Shown in pieces: positions 8,573-17,531 of a stretch of 64,000 nucleotides of DNA. Positions within the stretch are counted from its first letter, which is position 1. Each line of letters opens with the position of its first letter. The stretch lies in assembly GCA_023229135.1 (NCBI GenBank), contig JALNZT010000013.1, forward strand, positions 41,878 to 105,877, given 5' to 3'. Source of the DNA: Bacteroidales bacterium (GTDB lineage: Bacteria > Bacteroidota > Bacteroidia > Bacteroidales > F082). The position numbers were made by a program, and so were the translations under genes. The notes under the pieces were generated by a model. The model saw only the letters and a program-made list of their open reading frames with translations, was not told the DNA's origin and searched no databases.

Positions 8573-9028
8573 TTAGTTCAGCGAAAGCTTCATTTCTTTA
8601 GCCCAATTGATAATTTGTGTGCTTTTTTCCGGCGTCATTTTGGCTTCACTGTGTAGCCATTGGTAGGGTTTGAGTGGCATTTCTTGATCTTCAAGTACTT
8701 CAATAATATCTTCTAACGCATCTTGCTGTTCTGAGATTTCAAGCAGTTTCCAATCGCTGAAGTTCAGGTGGCCTTTACCTTCTTTCACATGATTAGCAAT
8801 AATCCACGAAACCGGTGCCACGCTGGCATACCATGGATAAGCAGTGTGGTTTGAATGACAATCGTAACAGGCCGATTGCACCATTGCTGAGATTTCTGTC
8901 GGCTGTCCTGTTTTGTGAAAGATATCATAGCGGCTGGGATTATTCTCGATATTTCGCTCAGGGCGAATGAATTGGATAGCAATAATAAGAACAATCAGAA
9001 CAAGCAAAATTTTTTGTGTCCGACCCAT
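8573..9028 (-). CDS. Heme-binding domain protein (Haem_bd family)
   Basis: A 151-residue protein with an N-terminal membrane helix (KILLVLIVLIIAIQF) and a single c-type heme motif CYDCH at about 54-58, followed by SNHTAYPWYASVAPVSWIIANHVKEGKGHLNFSDW. The CxxCH-SN-T-YPWY pattern is typical of the small periplasmic Haem_bd proteins of Bacteroidota. A role in periplasmic electron transfer or heme handling is inferred; no redox partner lies next to it. It converges on the FG-GAP gene across a 61-base gap with no clear hairpin. Confidence 0.82.
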   Translation of the reverse strand: MGRTQKILLVLIVLIIAIQFIRPERNIENNPSRYDIFHKTGQPTEISAMVQSACYDCHSNHTAYPWYASVAPVSWIIANHVKEGKGHLNFSDWKLLEISEQQDALEDIIEVLEDQEMPLKPYQWLHSEAKMTPEKSTQIINWAKEMKLSLN

Positions 9029-9268
9029 AGTATTATGTATTTAGATTAACTGCTCAAAAGTACTGTTTTTTCTTAAAAACACCTTGCCGAAAAATACTTG
9101 TACAAAAGCGAACAATTGTGTCTGTATATCGAACACTTTGTTCGCTTGGTTGTTTATATAATGAAGGCCTAAGTGTTTTAAATGTAGTAAATTATATACA
9201 TTGGCATGGTATTTGTAATAACTCTATTGAAAATGAACGTAAAAGAAAAAAATTAAAAAATTAAATAC

Positions 9269-9661
9269 ATGAAAGCAACAGTAATTATTATCTCAATTCT
9301 TTTTCAGTTGATGGCTTTTAATGCTTCATCTGCAAATGCTACTCAAGCTATAAATCCCTTTTTGATTCATACGGATTGCTATATCGACGACATTCCTTTT
9401 GATACGGAAAAGGTGGTGCAGGGTTATTATCATAGTGTTTTTTCTGCAAGAATTGTTGACGCCGCCGCTTATATTGACGATATTCCATTTAGCACTAAAG
9501 AGGTAGTTGCTGAAGTTAAAGCGGTTGAAGCAATGCAAGTGAATTTTGAGATGCAGGCCGAAGCCCAAATCGAGGATATTCCATTTGACACAGAAGAAAT
9601 TGCTAATCAGGTCATTGAATCCGAAATTAATCAGATGCAATTTGACAGAATGAGCAAATAG
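9269..9661 (+). CDS. Small exported protein with three IDDIPFDT-type repeats
   Basis: A protein of 130 residues with a signal peptide (MKATVIIISILFQLMAFNASSA). The mature part has three copies of a short motif about 30 residues apart: YIDDIPFDTEKVV at 38-50, YIDDIPFSTKEVV at 68-80 and IEDIPFDTEEIA at 101-112. No enzyme motif is seen and the mature chain is acidic. I do not recognise an assigned function. It stands alone, 240 bases after the divergent heme gene, and is followed by a strong hairpin at 9705-9734. Confidence 0.75.
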   Translation: MKATVIIISILFQLMAFNASSANATQAINPFLIHTDCYIDDIPFDTEKVVQGYYHSVFSARIVDAAAYIDDIPFSTKEVVAEVKAVEAMQVNFEMQAEAQIEDIPFDTEEIANQVIESEINQMQFDRMSK

Positions 9662-9704
9662 AAAATGATAAGGTGATATTGGTTAGTGCTCAAAATCCTT
9701 GAGT

Positions 9705-9734
9705 AAAAAAAGCCCGGATTTTCCGGGCTTTTTT
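9705..9734 (+). terminator. Bidirectional rho-independent terminator
   Basis: GCCCGGA and TCCGGGC form a hairpin with a 3-base loop, flanked by an A-run on the left and a T-run on the right. It can stop the IDDIPF-repeat gene on the plus strand and the SirB1-like gene arriving on the minus strand. Confidence 0.92.
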
Positions 9735-9768
9735 GTTGTCTTTGAGAAAAGATTTCGAAAACAGCTGA

Positions 9769-10626
9769 TTAGTCAAGTGCCTTCATTAGCTGCCGAAGCT
9801 CCTCTGCTTTGTCATTATTGCCTGAGAGTACATAACTATCTGCCAAACCGTGGATCAGGCGTCCAATTATATTTTTATTGGAGCAGGGTTCGTAATATTT
9901 AGGCTGAGGATTCAATCTTAACTGCTTGACGTAGAGGTCTATTTCATTTTTAGTAAAGACTGCGCCTTTATTAAACGGGTTGAGGTAAAAAACCACGTCG
10001 TCGGCTGTCAGCGACTGCTTTTCCTCGTCGGTATAAGCCAGGATAAAATGTTTTGGCAGGTCGATGCCATAGATGGGAATACGCATGCTTTTGGCAATAA
10101 TCAGGTAGAAAATGCCAAGTGAAAGTGGATTTCCTTTCTTGGATTCAAGCAGGTTTTTCAGGTAGAAATTCTCCGGCAGATGAATATTTGTTGTGTTTCC
10201 GCTGAAGCGATTGATATCGTAAAAAACATGATTCAGCACCTTTACTTTTTCAAGCGGCGTGAGGTCGTTATTAAGTTCGTGCCAGAGTTCCTGCACGATT
10301 CGACCCACTTCGCGTGTGATGGCATCTACGTCAAGATCAGGGTATTGAAAACGGGTAACAAGGATAAATCCACGAAGCAAATCTTCGTAACCAAATTGGC
10401 TCCAGTGTTGTAAGTCAGTGAAAAGTGTCTCCTGTTGAATTTGATGAATCAATTGTATCAGGCGCTGCTGGAGCTTGTCTTCCAAAGTAGATTCCCAGGC
10501 ACTTTCCAGTGAGGGTATTGCATCAAGGCCATAAGACAGAATGCGCGAACGAATTTGTTCATAAAGTTGTTCGTCCGGTTCATCGGCCAGGCTAATCAAT
10601 GCTTTTAGTTCTGCTGCGTCTTTCAT
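9769..10626 (-). CDS. SirB1/transglutaminase-like family protein
   Basis: A 285-residue protein lacking a signal peptide. The region about 105-215 (VEKVKVLNHVFYDINRFSGN..., SKKGNPLSLGIFYLIIAKSMRIPIYGIDLPKHFILAY) is characteristic of the transglutaminase-like SirB1 N-terminal family (PF13369). The classical catalytic Cys of transglutaminases is not present in the GNPLSLG segment, so enzymatic activity is doubtful. The N-terminal helical part resembles the HEAT-like start of this family. Biological role not established. Confidence 0.8.
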   Translation of the reverse strand: MKDAAELKALISLADEPDEQLYEQIRSRILSYGLDAIPSLESAWESTLEDKLQQRLIQLIHQIQQETLFTDLQHWSQFGYEDLLRGFILVTRFQYPDLDVDAITREVGRIVQELWHELNNDLTPLEKVKVLNHVFYDINRFSGNTTNIHLPENFYLKNLLESKKGNPLSLGIFYLIIAKSMRIPIYGIDLPKHFILAYTDEEKQSLTADDVVFYLNPFNKGAVFTKNEIDLYVKQLRLNPQPKYYEPCSNKNIIGRLIHGLADSYVLSGNNDKAEELRQLMKALD

Positions 10627-10705
10627 AAAAGGGTTATTTATTCAATGATCAAACAAATACCTTGCCTAAAAAGTTTTATTTTGGTAACGCTTCTCGAAAG
10701 TGATT

Positions 10706-11287
10706 TTATTCGTAAAAGTGCATTTGTGTCATGTATTCGAAGGCTTTTGGCGGCATGAAATATGACAGGTTTTTTCCGCTTGCCACCGCACGCCGAATAA
10801 AGCTGGATGAAATCTCTATTTCCGGTGCTTCCACAAACTGTACCGACGGATGATTGGCAAATTCGCCACCGGAGAAGCCTTTACGTGGATAAACCAAGAA
10901 GCGATAGCTGTCTAATAATATTTTATAATTCTTCCATTTGTGAATACTTTCCAGGTTGTCCATACCGCAAATCACCGAAAATTCAATGGTGGGATTTTTT
11001 TCGCTCAGACGTGTCAGCGTATCAATGGTAAACGAGGGCTTGGGCATCCAAAACTCTATGTCGCTCACCCGAAACCGTGGATCATCGCCAATGGCTTTTT
11101 CCACCATATCGAAACGATGAAGCTCCTCGAGCAGCGATTTCTTTTCTTTTAAAGGATTTTGGGGTGAAACTACGAACCACAAGGTGTTCAAATCCGTAAA
11201 CTCGATGATGTAATTGGCCAAAATAAGGTGTCCGTTATGGATGGGATTGAAGGAGCCAAAAAATAATCCAACACGTTGTTTTAGCAT
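10706..11287 (-). CDS. nadD: Nicotinate-nucleotide adenylyltransferase
   Basis: Transfers AMP from ATP to nicotinate mononucleotide in NAD synthesis. The 193-residue protein begins RVGLFFGSFNPIHNGHLILANYI, containing the nucleotidyltransferase motif GSFNPIHNGH, and ends with the second signature SSSFIRRAVASGKNLSYFMPPKAFEYM. Both motifs are diagnostic of NadD. It is the most downstream core gene of the minus-strand yicC-gmk-(dehydrogenase)-nadD cluster; in many Bacteroidota nadD directly follows gmk. Confidence 0.96.
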   Translation of the reverse strand: MLKQRVGLFFGSFNPIHNGHLILANYIIEFTDLNTLWFVVSPQNPLKEKKSLLEELHRFDMVEKAIGDDPRFRVSDIEFWMPKPSFTIDTLTRLSEKNPTIEFSVICGMDNLESIHKWKNYKILLDSYRFLVYPRKGFSGGEFANHPSVQFVEAPEIEISSSFIRRAVASGKNLSYFMPPKAFEYMTQMHFYE

Positions 11288-11300
11288 GATATTTAAGTGT

Positions 11301-12323
11301 TTAAAATTTAATGATAACTTTTCCTTCTGACATGGCTGAGATATAATTTCTCAGTCCTTTTGAAAGTTCAGAGAGTGTAACTTGCTGCTGAATTTTTGTG
11401 CTGATGCGACCTTCTAAAACCATGTTTTCCAAGGTTTCACGGGCTACCTCAAAGCTAATCGCATCATTTTCGGCTATCCAGTCGTTAAGATTAAAACCTG
11501 TAAACATCTTGTTTTCAAAGATTAAATCCAAAGGATTTAAACCTGAAATGGCTTTTCCGGATAGTCCGCCGTACAAAACCACCTCTGAATCTGGCGGCAT
11601 AAGGTTGAAAATTTGTCCGCTCAGCGTACCGCCAACTGCATCAAAAGCTGTGGTAGCATTGAGTTGGTTTGCTGTTTCATGTAACTTGCTTTCAAAATCA
11701 GGATCATTTTCAATAAGTACGTTTTTTAATCTGCGCTCAAATAGCGCAGTAGCAGTTTTTTGTTTGCGCACGATAGCAATCACCTCCACGTTGTGAAAAT
11801 TGGCAATTTCAAACAGAAAGTCGGCTACGCGTCCGCCGGCAGCATTGACAATAATAGCGGTGCTTTCGCGCTGTAGCGCAATTTCAAAAAGTCCCCAGGC
11901 AGTAAATGGATTAACAAAAAAAGTAGCAGCCTGTAGTGCTGACAATTTGTCGCTTACGGGCAGTACTTCATTGGTTTTAGCGTAGAAGTATTCCGCCCAA
12001 GTGCCGTCTTTATCTTGTTGCGAAAAGCAGCTCACCCGTTTATTTAGCCAGCGTTTGGTGTCTAAATCGCTGCCAACTTCTACCACAATTCCAGCACCTT
12101 CAAACCCGGGAACGCAAGGTGTTTGTTTTTTTACTCGGTAGTTGTCCTGCAGAAAAGCAATATCGGAGGGGTTAAATGGAGCCGCTTCCATTTTTACCAA
12201 AAGCTCATCCGGCTGTAGCTTACGCATGGGTTTCTCTGCTGTTTTAAGGGATAACATAGCCCTTACAATATTTTGATTGGGCTGTGGTAATATTGCAGCT
12301 TGATAGGTTTTTGTCTGTGTCAC
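11301..12323 (-). CDS. Zinc-independent medium-chain dehydrogenase/reductase
   Basis: A 340-residue member of the MDR superfamily. It has the GroES-like N-terminal domain (DELLVKMEAAPFNPSDIAFLQDNY, PGFEGAGIVVEVGSD) and a Rossmann domain (IVNAAGGRVADFLFEIANFHNVEVIAIVR, then TTAFDAVGG and VVLYGGLSG). The cysteine ligands of zinc alcohol dehydrogenases are absent, which suggests a quinone oxidoreductase or enoyl-thioester reductase type. The substrate cannot be inferred. It sits between gmk and nadD, 13 bases before nadD, so it is probably co-transcribed with it. Confidence 0.85.
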   Translation of the reverse strand: MTQTKTYQAAILPQPNQNIVRAMLSLKTAEKPMRKLQPDELLVKMEAAPFNPSDIAFLQDNYRVKKQTPCVPGFEGAGIVVEVGSDLDTKRWLNKRVSCFSQQDKDGTWAEYFYAKTNEVLPVSDKLSALQAATFFVNPFTAWGLFEIALQRESTAIIVNAAGGRVADFLFEIANFHNVEVIAIVRKQKTATALFERRLKNVLIENDPDFESKLHETANQLNATTAFDAVGGTLSGQIFNLMPPDSEVVLYGGLSGKAISGLNPLDLIFENKMFTGFNLNDWIAENDAISFEVARETLENMVLEGRISTKIQQQVTLSELSKGLRNYISAMSEGKVIIKF

Positions 12324-12381
12324 AAGGCTAAATTTTCTTTGTTTGTAATATTATCTACTGATGTTGTAGAGAAGTTTTATC

Positions 12382-12969
12382 TTATTTTAATTCCAGAAAT
12401 TGTCTCACTACGGCTTCTAATTCGCGCTGTGCATTTTCGAGCTTGTCATTGATAATGACATAATCAAATTGGGGCGCAAAGGCTGTTTCATAGGCTGCTT
12501 TTTCAAGTCGTTTTTGGATACTTTCAGCATCGTCAGTGCCACGCTGATTCAGTCTTTGTGCTAATATTTCCAAAGAAGGAACCTGCACAAAAACTGCCAA
12601 AGCCTCAGCGCCATAAAACCTTTTAATATTAAGACCGCCCACCACATCCACATCGAAAATGACATGTAATCCGGCAGTGCGTTTTTGTTCAATCTGCGAA
12701 AGCAAAGTGCCGTAAAACACCCCTGGATAAACCTCTTCCCATTCTAAAAATGCACTTGCTTCTATCTTTTTCTGGAAGTTGGTGGCGGATAGAAAATAAT
12801 AGTCTTTTCCATCAATTTCGCCTGTGCGCGGCGGTCTGCTGGTGGCTGATACCGAGAATGTTAGTTTGTCTATATTTTGCAAAAGGTGCTTTACAAGTGT
12901 GGTTTTTCCGGAACCCGAAGGCGCTGAAAATATTAGCAGCTTTCCTTTTGGCGTATTGGTTTGGCTCAT
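12382..12969 (-). CDS. gmk: Guanylate kinase
   Basis: Phosphorylates GMP to GDP. The 195-residue protein has the P-loop FSAPSGSGKTTL (about 14-25), the SATSRPPRTGEIDGKDYYFLS GMP-binding segment (about 41-60), EWEEVYPGVFYGT and DVDVVGG, which together are diagnostic. Its start overlaps the end of yicC by four bases, a pairing seen in many bacteria. Confidence 0.97.
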   Translation of the reverse strand: MSQTNTPKGKLLIFSAPSGSGKTTLVKHLLQNIDKLTFSVSATSRPPRTGEIDGKDYYFLSATNFQKKIEASAFLEWEEVYPGVFYGTLLSQIEQKRTAGLHVIFDVDVVGGLNIKRFYGAEALAVFVQVPSLEILAQRLNQRGTDDAESIQKRLEKAAYETAFAPQFDYVIINDKLENAQRELEAVVRQFLELK

Positions 12970-13838
12970 AATATATTAAACAGTTGTTCTTTAATTTTTT
13001 CCAGTTCGTCTTTCATCTGAACTACCAGCCGTTGTAAGGCAGCGTGATTGGCTTTTGACCCCATCGTATTGATTTCGCGTCCGATTTCCTGTCCGATAAA
13101 TCCAAGCTTTTTTCCGGCGTTATCTTCGTTTAAGGTTTGTAAAAAATAATTACAATGCTGCTTTAACCTTACTTTTTCTTCGGTGATATCAAATCTCTCC
13201 AGGTAATAAATCAGTTCCTGCTCAAGCCTGTTCTCATCATATTTAGTGTTGGCAGCCAAGTCATTAAGGTTACGCAGCAACCGTTGCTTCACGGTTTGCA
13301 TACGTTCGTCCTCAAGAGGTTCAACTGCTGCCAGCAGCTTCATTATTTCGTCAATACGACCAACCAAATCAGCTTGCAACACTTTGCCTTCTTTTAGCCT
13401 GAATTGATCCAAATTCTCAATGCCATCCTGCAGACAGTTATTTGTTTTTTGGATAAGCTCGGTGTCAGGTGTTTCTTCTTCTACTGAAAAAATCCCCGGC
13501 ATTTTTAGCAAATAGCCTGCGATATCTTGCGGTGGCTCAAAGTTTAAACTTTCTGAAAGCTGCTTGAGTTGTTTCAGATAATAGGCTGCCAGCGTGCCAT
13601 CAATCACCGAGCCCTCCCTTTCCTGCGTATTGCTAATGGTGAGGCTAAGCTCTATTTTCCCCCTTTGAAGTTTGCCCGAAATAATATTGCGCCAATCGTA
13701 TTCCAGGTGTCGCATCTCGGAAGGGAGCTTCATATTTAGGTCTAACTGTTTGCTGTTGAGTGCTTTTAGCTCTATCTGTATTTTCTTGGTTTCAAAAACA
13801 AAGGATGCTTTGCCAAAACCTGTCATCGATCGAATCAT
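12966..13838 (-). CDS. YicC family protein
   Basis: A 290-residue YicC-like protein, a conserved bacterial family linked to RNA turnover (YicC-type endoribonuclease in E. coli, family knowledge). The start at 13838 is chosen because MIRSMTGFGKA is the near-universal N-terminus; ten extra codons upstream are open. The C-terminal pattern EKVRLKQHCNYFLQTL...GKKLGFIGQEIGREINTMGSKANHAALQRLVVQMKDELEKIKEQLFNIL is also the family hallmark. It is the first gene of the minus-strand yicC-gmk cluster and shares a four-base overlap with gmk. Confidence 0.94.
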   Translation of the reverse strand: MIRSMTGFGKASFVFETKKIQIELKALNSKQLDLNMKLPSEMRHLEYDWRNIISGKLQRGKIELSLTISNTQEREGSVIDGTLAAYYLKQLKQLSESLNFEPPQDIAGYLLKMPGIFSVEEETPDTELIQKTNNCLQDGIENLDQFRLKEGKVLQADLVGRIDEIMKLLAAVEPLEDERMQTVKQRLLRNLNDLAANTKYDENRLEQELIYYLERFDITEEKVRLKQHCNYFLQTLNEDNAGKKLGFIGQEIGREINTMGSKANHAALQRLVVQMKDELEKIKEQLFNIL

Positions 13839-14025
13839 AAGAGTTCGTTTTGTGGCAAAGATAGCCATTTGATGCTTGCAATCAATCCTTTGAAACAGCA
13901 GCCGAAGGAAGATTAGATGCCGAAATGATAAAGCTTGTTTGTTATAAAAACATGGAATATTTCCTTTATTTACCCAATTTCTAACTAAGAATTTCCTTAT
14001 TATTGCAAGCTAAAAGGAATGCGTC

Positions 14026-15471
14026 TTGAAAAAAGCTTTTTTCATTTTTCTTTCAATGTTCGTAATTGAAGCTGCTATTGCCGACGAGAAAATTAGTGCG
14101 ATAGACAGCCTGTATGCCTTGTTGGATAGGCAAAAGGGTGATATTAAGCTGGAGACAATGATTTCTTTATCAGAAGCTTATCGGCTGGTTTCTTTTAATA
14201 AAAGCCTGAAAACCGGTGAAGCTGCCATTGAATATGCCGATGAAAAAGGTTTTCAAATTATGCGCGGAAAAATCTTGAAATCGCTTGGCATTACTGCTTA
14301 TCAGAGCGGCGACTATGATTTGTCATTGGAGTATTATGAAAGAGCAATTTCTGCTTACAACCAGGTGGGTGATTCGGGTGGTGTTGCGGCAGTGTATAAC
14401 AATATTGGACTTGTGCATAAAACATTGGGAGCCAATGATAAAGCACTTGAATATTACGTAAAAGCTACTGCCTTGCAACTTAAGCTTGGCCATGAACTTG
14501 CTGCAGCAAATACCGAAATCAATATTGCCGGTATTTATTTCCAAAATGGTCAGTTTGACCAGGCTTATGATGCCTATTATAAATCACAGTTGGAGTTTAA
14601 AAAGGCTGGTGACAGTATGAATTATGCTATCGCTACATACGGTATCGCTAATATATACTGGCAATGGGATCAGAACGATGAAGCACTTAATTTGCTCGAT
14701 AAAGCCCTTGCTATTTACCAAAAACAGGAAGCTCTGCTGGATATGTCGCGTGCTTATTATACCAAGGGTTTAATTTATGCTTATGACAAAGGCGATTACC
14801 AGAAAGCTCTTGAGATGTTCAATTTTTCGTTGGATTTGCGCGAAAAAATCGGTAATCCGAAAGGCATAGCAAATGCGATTGTCAATATTGCCAATATCTG
14901 GATGGAACAGGAACGCTACAACGATGCATTTGAGTTATATAACCGTGGATTGCGCATACACACTACCATTGGACATATTGATGGTGTTTTAATGTCTTAT
15001 TATTATATGGGTTTGGCCCACCAAAAGATGGGTAATTATGAGCAATCTAACGATTTCTTTGATCAATGTGAGGCAAAAGCTGTCGAATTTGACATCAGTC
15101 AGTATGATGATCTAATCACCGAGAGTCGGCTGAAAAACTATGCGGCTTTAGGTGATTTTGAAAATTTTCAAACACAGTTTGAACGTTTTTCTATTGCGAA
15201 AGATACCCTGGTAGAACGTTATCTGAGCTTGCAAACCCGTAAGGCCAAAAATAGTTTTGAAATAGACCAACTGATGGATGAACTTGCGCGTGTTTCGTTA
15301 ATTAATAAAGAGCAGGCTAAGCGTATTCAGGTGTTTTATTATGGCACTTCAGCCTTGTTTACGCTGTTTTTTATTTTGCTATTGGTGTGGTTTTTTCAAA
15401 GAAATATCAAAAAACTACCTTTTAGGAAAGCTTTGAAATCACTGGGCGAAGAAAAGTCCTTTTCCGACTGA
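14026..15471 (+). CDS. TPR-repeat membrane protein lacking a kinase domain
   Basis: 481 residues from a TTG start preceded by AAAAGGAA; the first residues MKKAFFIFLSMFVIEAAIA form a signal peptide. About seven TPR repeats span roughly 85-360, for example GITAYQSGDYDLSLEYYERAI and NNIGLVHKTLGANDKALEYY. A single membrane helix (about 437-456) ends in a 25-residue cytoplasmic tail. This is the sensor half of Bacteroidota TPR-LytS-type kinases but without any HATPase or His-kinase domain. The LytTR regulator 95 bases downstream suggests a signalling link. Kinase loss is seen directly; its consequence is inferred. Confidence 0.82.
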   Translation: MKKAFFIFLSMFVIEAAIADEKISAIDSLYALLDRQKGDIKLETMISLSEAYRLVSFNKSLKTGEAAIEYADEKGFQIMRGKILKSLGITAYQSGDYDLSLEYYERAISAYNQVGDSGGVAAVYNNIGLVHKTLGANDKALEYYVKATALQLKLGHELAAANTEINIAGIYFQNGQFDQAYDAYYKSQLEFKKAGDSMNYAIATYGIANIYWQWDQNDEALNLLDKALAIYQKQEALLDMSRAYYTKGLIYAYDKGDYQKALEMFNFSLDLREKIGNPKGIANAIVNIANIWMEQERYNDAFELYNRGLRIHTTIGHIDGVLMSYYYMGLAHQKMGNYEQSNDFFDQCEAKAVEFDISQYDDLITESRLKNYAALGDFENFQTQFERFSIAKDTLVERYLSLQTRKAKNSFEIDQLMDELARVSLINKEQAKRIQVFYYGTSALFTLFFILLLVWFFQRNIKKLPFRKALKSLGEEKSFSD

Positions 15472-15511
15472 GTTTAGTTAAATTATTGACTGATTTATGG
15501 AATTAATGATG

Positions 15512-15519
15512 TATTTTTG
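15512..15519 (+). promoter_or_regulatory. Candidate -7 element for the LytTR regulator
   Basis: TATTTTTG fits TAnnTTTG and lies 46 bases before the LytTR ATG at 15566. A convincing -33 element at standard spacing was not found. Confidence 0.4.
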
Positions 15520-15565
15520 AAAACTGTTGTGCCAACCTATACCAACAATTAGTTTTTATTATTTA

Positions 15566-16315
15566 ATGTTAAAAGTTGCTATTATCGATGATGAGTTGAG
15601 TGCCCGGGAAGTCCTCATCAGTTTGCTTAAAAATCAGGGCGATAATATTACCGTTGTCGGAGAGGCGGACGGTGTGGATAGCGGTATTGCCCTTATTGAA
15701 AAGACTCAGCCGGATTTGGTTTTGCTGGATATTAATTTAAAGGATGGCAGCGGTTTCGACTTGCTGAAATCCTTGGATCAAATAAAGTTCAAATTAATTT
15801 TTATCACGGCATATGATCGCTTTGCCCTCAACGCTATCAAATTTAGTGCGCTGGATTATATCCTTAAACCAGTGAATCCTGTCGAACTCAAAGCTGCTAT
15901 TGATTTGGCATTCAGTACCATTGAAATGGAAAATCTGAATATTAAACTGAATGCCTTTTTCAATAACTTTAAACACCTGGGACAGGGCGTCCGGAAAATT
16001 GTTCTCAACACGGCGAACAGCGTTTATTTGTTGAGTGTTCAGGATATAGTGCGCTGTCTGTCCAACGATCAGGAAACGCTTTTTTACCTTGCTAACAATA
16101 AACAAATCCTGGCATCGAAACCTTTGAAAGAGTATGCGGAATTATTGGCAGATTATAACTTTGTCAAAATTCACCACAGCCACTTGATAAATCTTGAGTT
16201 TGTTGAGCGCTTCGACAAAAAAAGTCAGTCAATGCTAATTCTTAAAGACAAGTCGATCGTTCCGGTTTCTGAGCGGTATAAAGATGCTTTACTTAAACGA
16301 ATGAACAGCTATTAA
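15566..16315 (+). CDS. LytTR-family response regulator
   Basis: 249 residues from ATG 15566; this start gives MLKVAIIDDELSARE, the normal beginning of a receiver domain. The receiver (1-120) has the acidic pair D8/D9, phospho-acceptor Asp55 (LVLLDINL), and the T/K residues in FITAYDRFALNAI and YILKPVN. A LytTR DNA-binding domain occupies about 145-245 (FVKIHHSHLINLEFVERFD...VPVSERYK). No histidine kinase is adjacent; the TPR membrane protein upstream is the only candidate partner. Its stop is directly followed by the phospholipase D gene start. Confidence 0.93.
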   Translation: MLKVAIIDDELSAREVLISLLKNQGDNITVVGEADGVDSGIALIEKTQPDLVLLDINLKDGSGFDLLKSLDQIKFKLIFITAYDRFALNAIKFSALDYILKPVNPVELKAAIDLAFSTIEMENLNIKLNAFFNNFKHLGQGVRKIVLNTANSVYLLSVQDIVRCLSNDQETLFYLANNKQILASKPLKEYAELLADYNFVKIHHSHLINLEFVERFDKKSQSMLILKDKSIVPVSERYKDALLKRMNSY

Positions 16316-17404
16316 ATGGCCAAAAAAATGAGAGTTGTAAGCGAACCCTATCATTTATTTGCAGATCCTATTCGTTACTACAATTCCATGATTGACGATA
16401 TTGAATCGGCTATTGATTATGTGTATGTTCAAACCTATAGATTTGGTAATGATGTGGTTGGGACACGCTTTAAAGATGCGTTGATCAAAAAAGCCAAGCA
16501 GGGAATTGAGGTAAAAGTACTGGTAGATTTTTGGGGAAGCTCACGTATCAACAACCAGTTTGCTACCGATATGCGTCAGGCCGGTATTGAGTTGCGATTT
16601 TTCGAAAAAATAAAATTTAATACCGATATTTTTACCAGAGGACATCGGCGAAATCACCGTAAACTGTTACTTATCGACGACGATATCAGTTATATAGGCT
16701 CCTCTAATCTCACTGAATATAACCTCAACTGGCGCGAGGCGATGCTGCGCCTAAAGGGAGGCATCACGCTGGCGTTTAAAAAGGTTTTTAAGCAGGATTT
16801 TAAAATCTATAATACATACGTTTTTGCCAAAAACAACTATTTGCGCATCATTCACTACCAAAAGTTTGAAATTATCCGCGATATGCCTTCCATTACCAAG
16901 CAGCGGATTATGCGCCGCTATATTGCTTTGATAAAGCTGGCCAAGAAATCTATCACAGTAGTGACGCCTTATTTTTTGCCGGGTTATTTATTACGCAAAG
17001 CTCTGATGGAAGCTGCTGAGCGAGGTCTGGATGTTAAAGTGATTATTCCACGCCAGTCTGATGTAGGCCTGGTAGATGTGTTACGTAACAAATATATGGG
17101 GCAATTGCATGAAAGCGGCATCAAGCTGCTGCTTTATGTGCCGCACAACCTGCATGCTAAACTGTTACTTATTGATGACAATCTCTTTAGCATAGGTTCA
17201 TCCAATTTTGATTATCGCAGCTTTCGGTATATGCACGAAATTATTTTGTTAGGCGAAAACGCAACCATTATTCAGCAGTTTAGGCGTTTTATCGAGGCAA
17301 CACTCGAAAGTACCGAACTGTTCGATTACGAACTATGGAAACGCCGTCCGCTGATTAGCAGGTTCTTCGAGTGGCTTTTAGTTCCTGCGCGCCATTTACT
17401 CTAA
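16316..17404 (+). CDS. Phospholipase D superfamily protein, cardiolipin synthase-like
   Basis: 362 residues with two HKD motifs: HRKLLLIDDDISYIGSSN (about 117-134) and HAKLLLIDDNLFSIGSSNFDYRS (about 280-302). This arrangement is that of bacterial cardiolipin synthases and phosphatidyltransferases. Unlike typical Cls (about 480 residues), the N-terminal pair of membrane helices is missing, so it would be peripheral. The ATG follows the LytTR stop with no gap, suggesting coupled expression and perhaps control of membrane lipid composition by that regulator (inference). Confidence 0.85.
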   Translation: MAKKMRVVSEPYHLFADPIRYYNSMIDDIESAIDYVYVQTYRFGNDVVGTRFKDALIKKAKQGIEVKVLVDFWGSSRINNQFATDMRQAGIELRFFEKIKFNTDIFTRGHRRNHRKLLLIDDDISYIGSSNLTEYNLNWREAMLRLKGGITLAFKKVFKQDFKIYNTYVFAKNNYLRIIHYQKFEIIRDMPSITKQRIMRRYIALIKLAKKSITVVTPYFLPGYLLRKALMEAAERGLDVKVIIPRQSDVGLVDVLRNKYMGQLHESGIKLLLYVPHNLHAKLLLIDDNLFSIGSSNFDYRSFRYMHEIILLGENATIIQQFRRFIEATLESTELFDYELWKRRPLISRFFEWLLVPARHLL

Positions 17405-17441
17405 TTTACAGCTTTCTAAGCGAATAATCTACCGGTTTATG

Positions 17442-17473
17442 TTTGGTAATCACAATTGTAATATTTACTTTTG
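17442..17473 (+). promoter_or_regulatory. Bacteroidota-type promoter of rocD
   Basis: TTTG at 17442-17445, a 20-base spacer and TACTTTTG at 17466-17473 match both elements of the consensus. Transcription should begin near 17480, leaving a leader of about 50 bases. Confidence 0.75.
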
Positions 17474-17531
17474 TACGGGCTTATGTTATTAAAATAACAG
17501 TTAAAATAGTATTCAAATAACCTTATGTATT

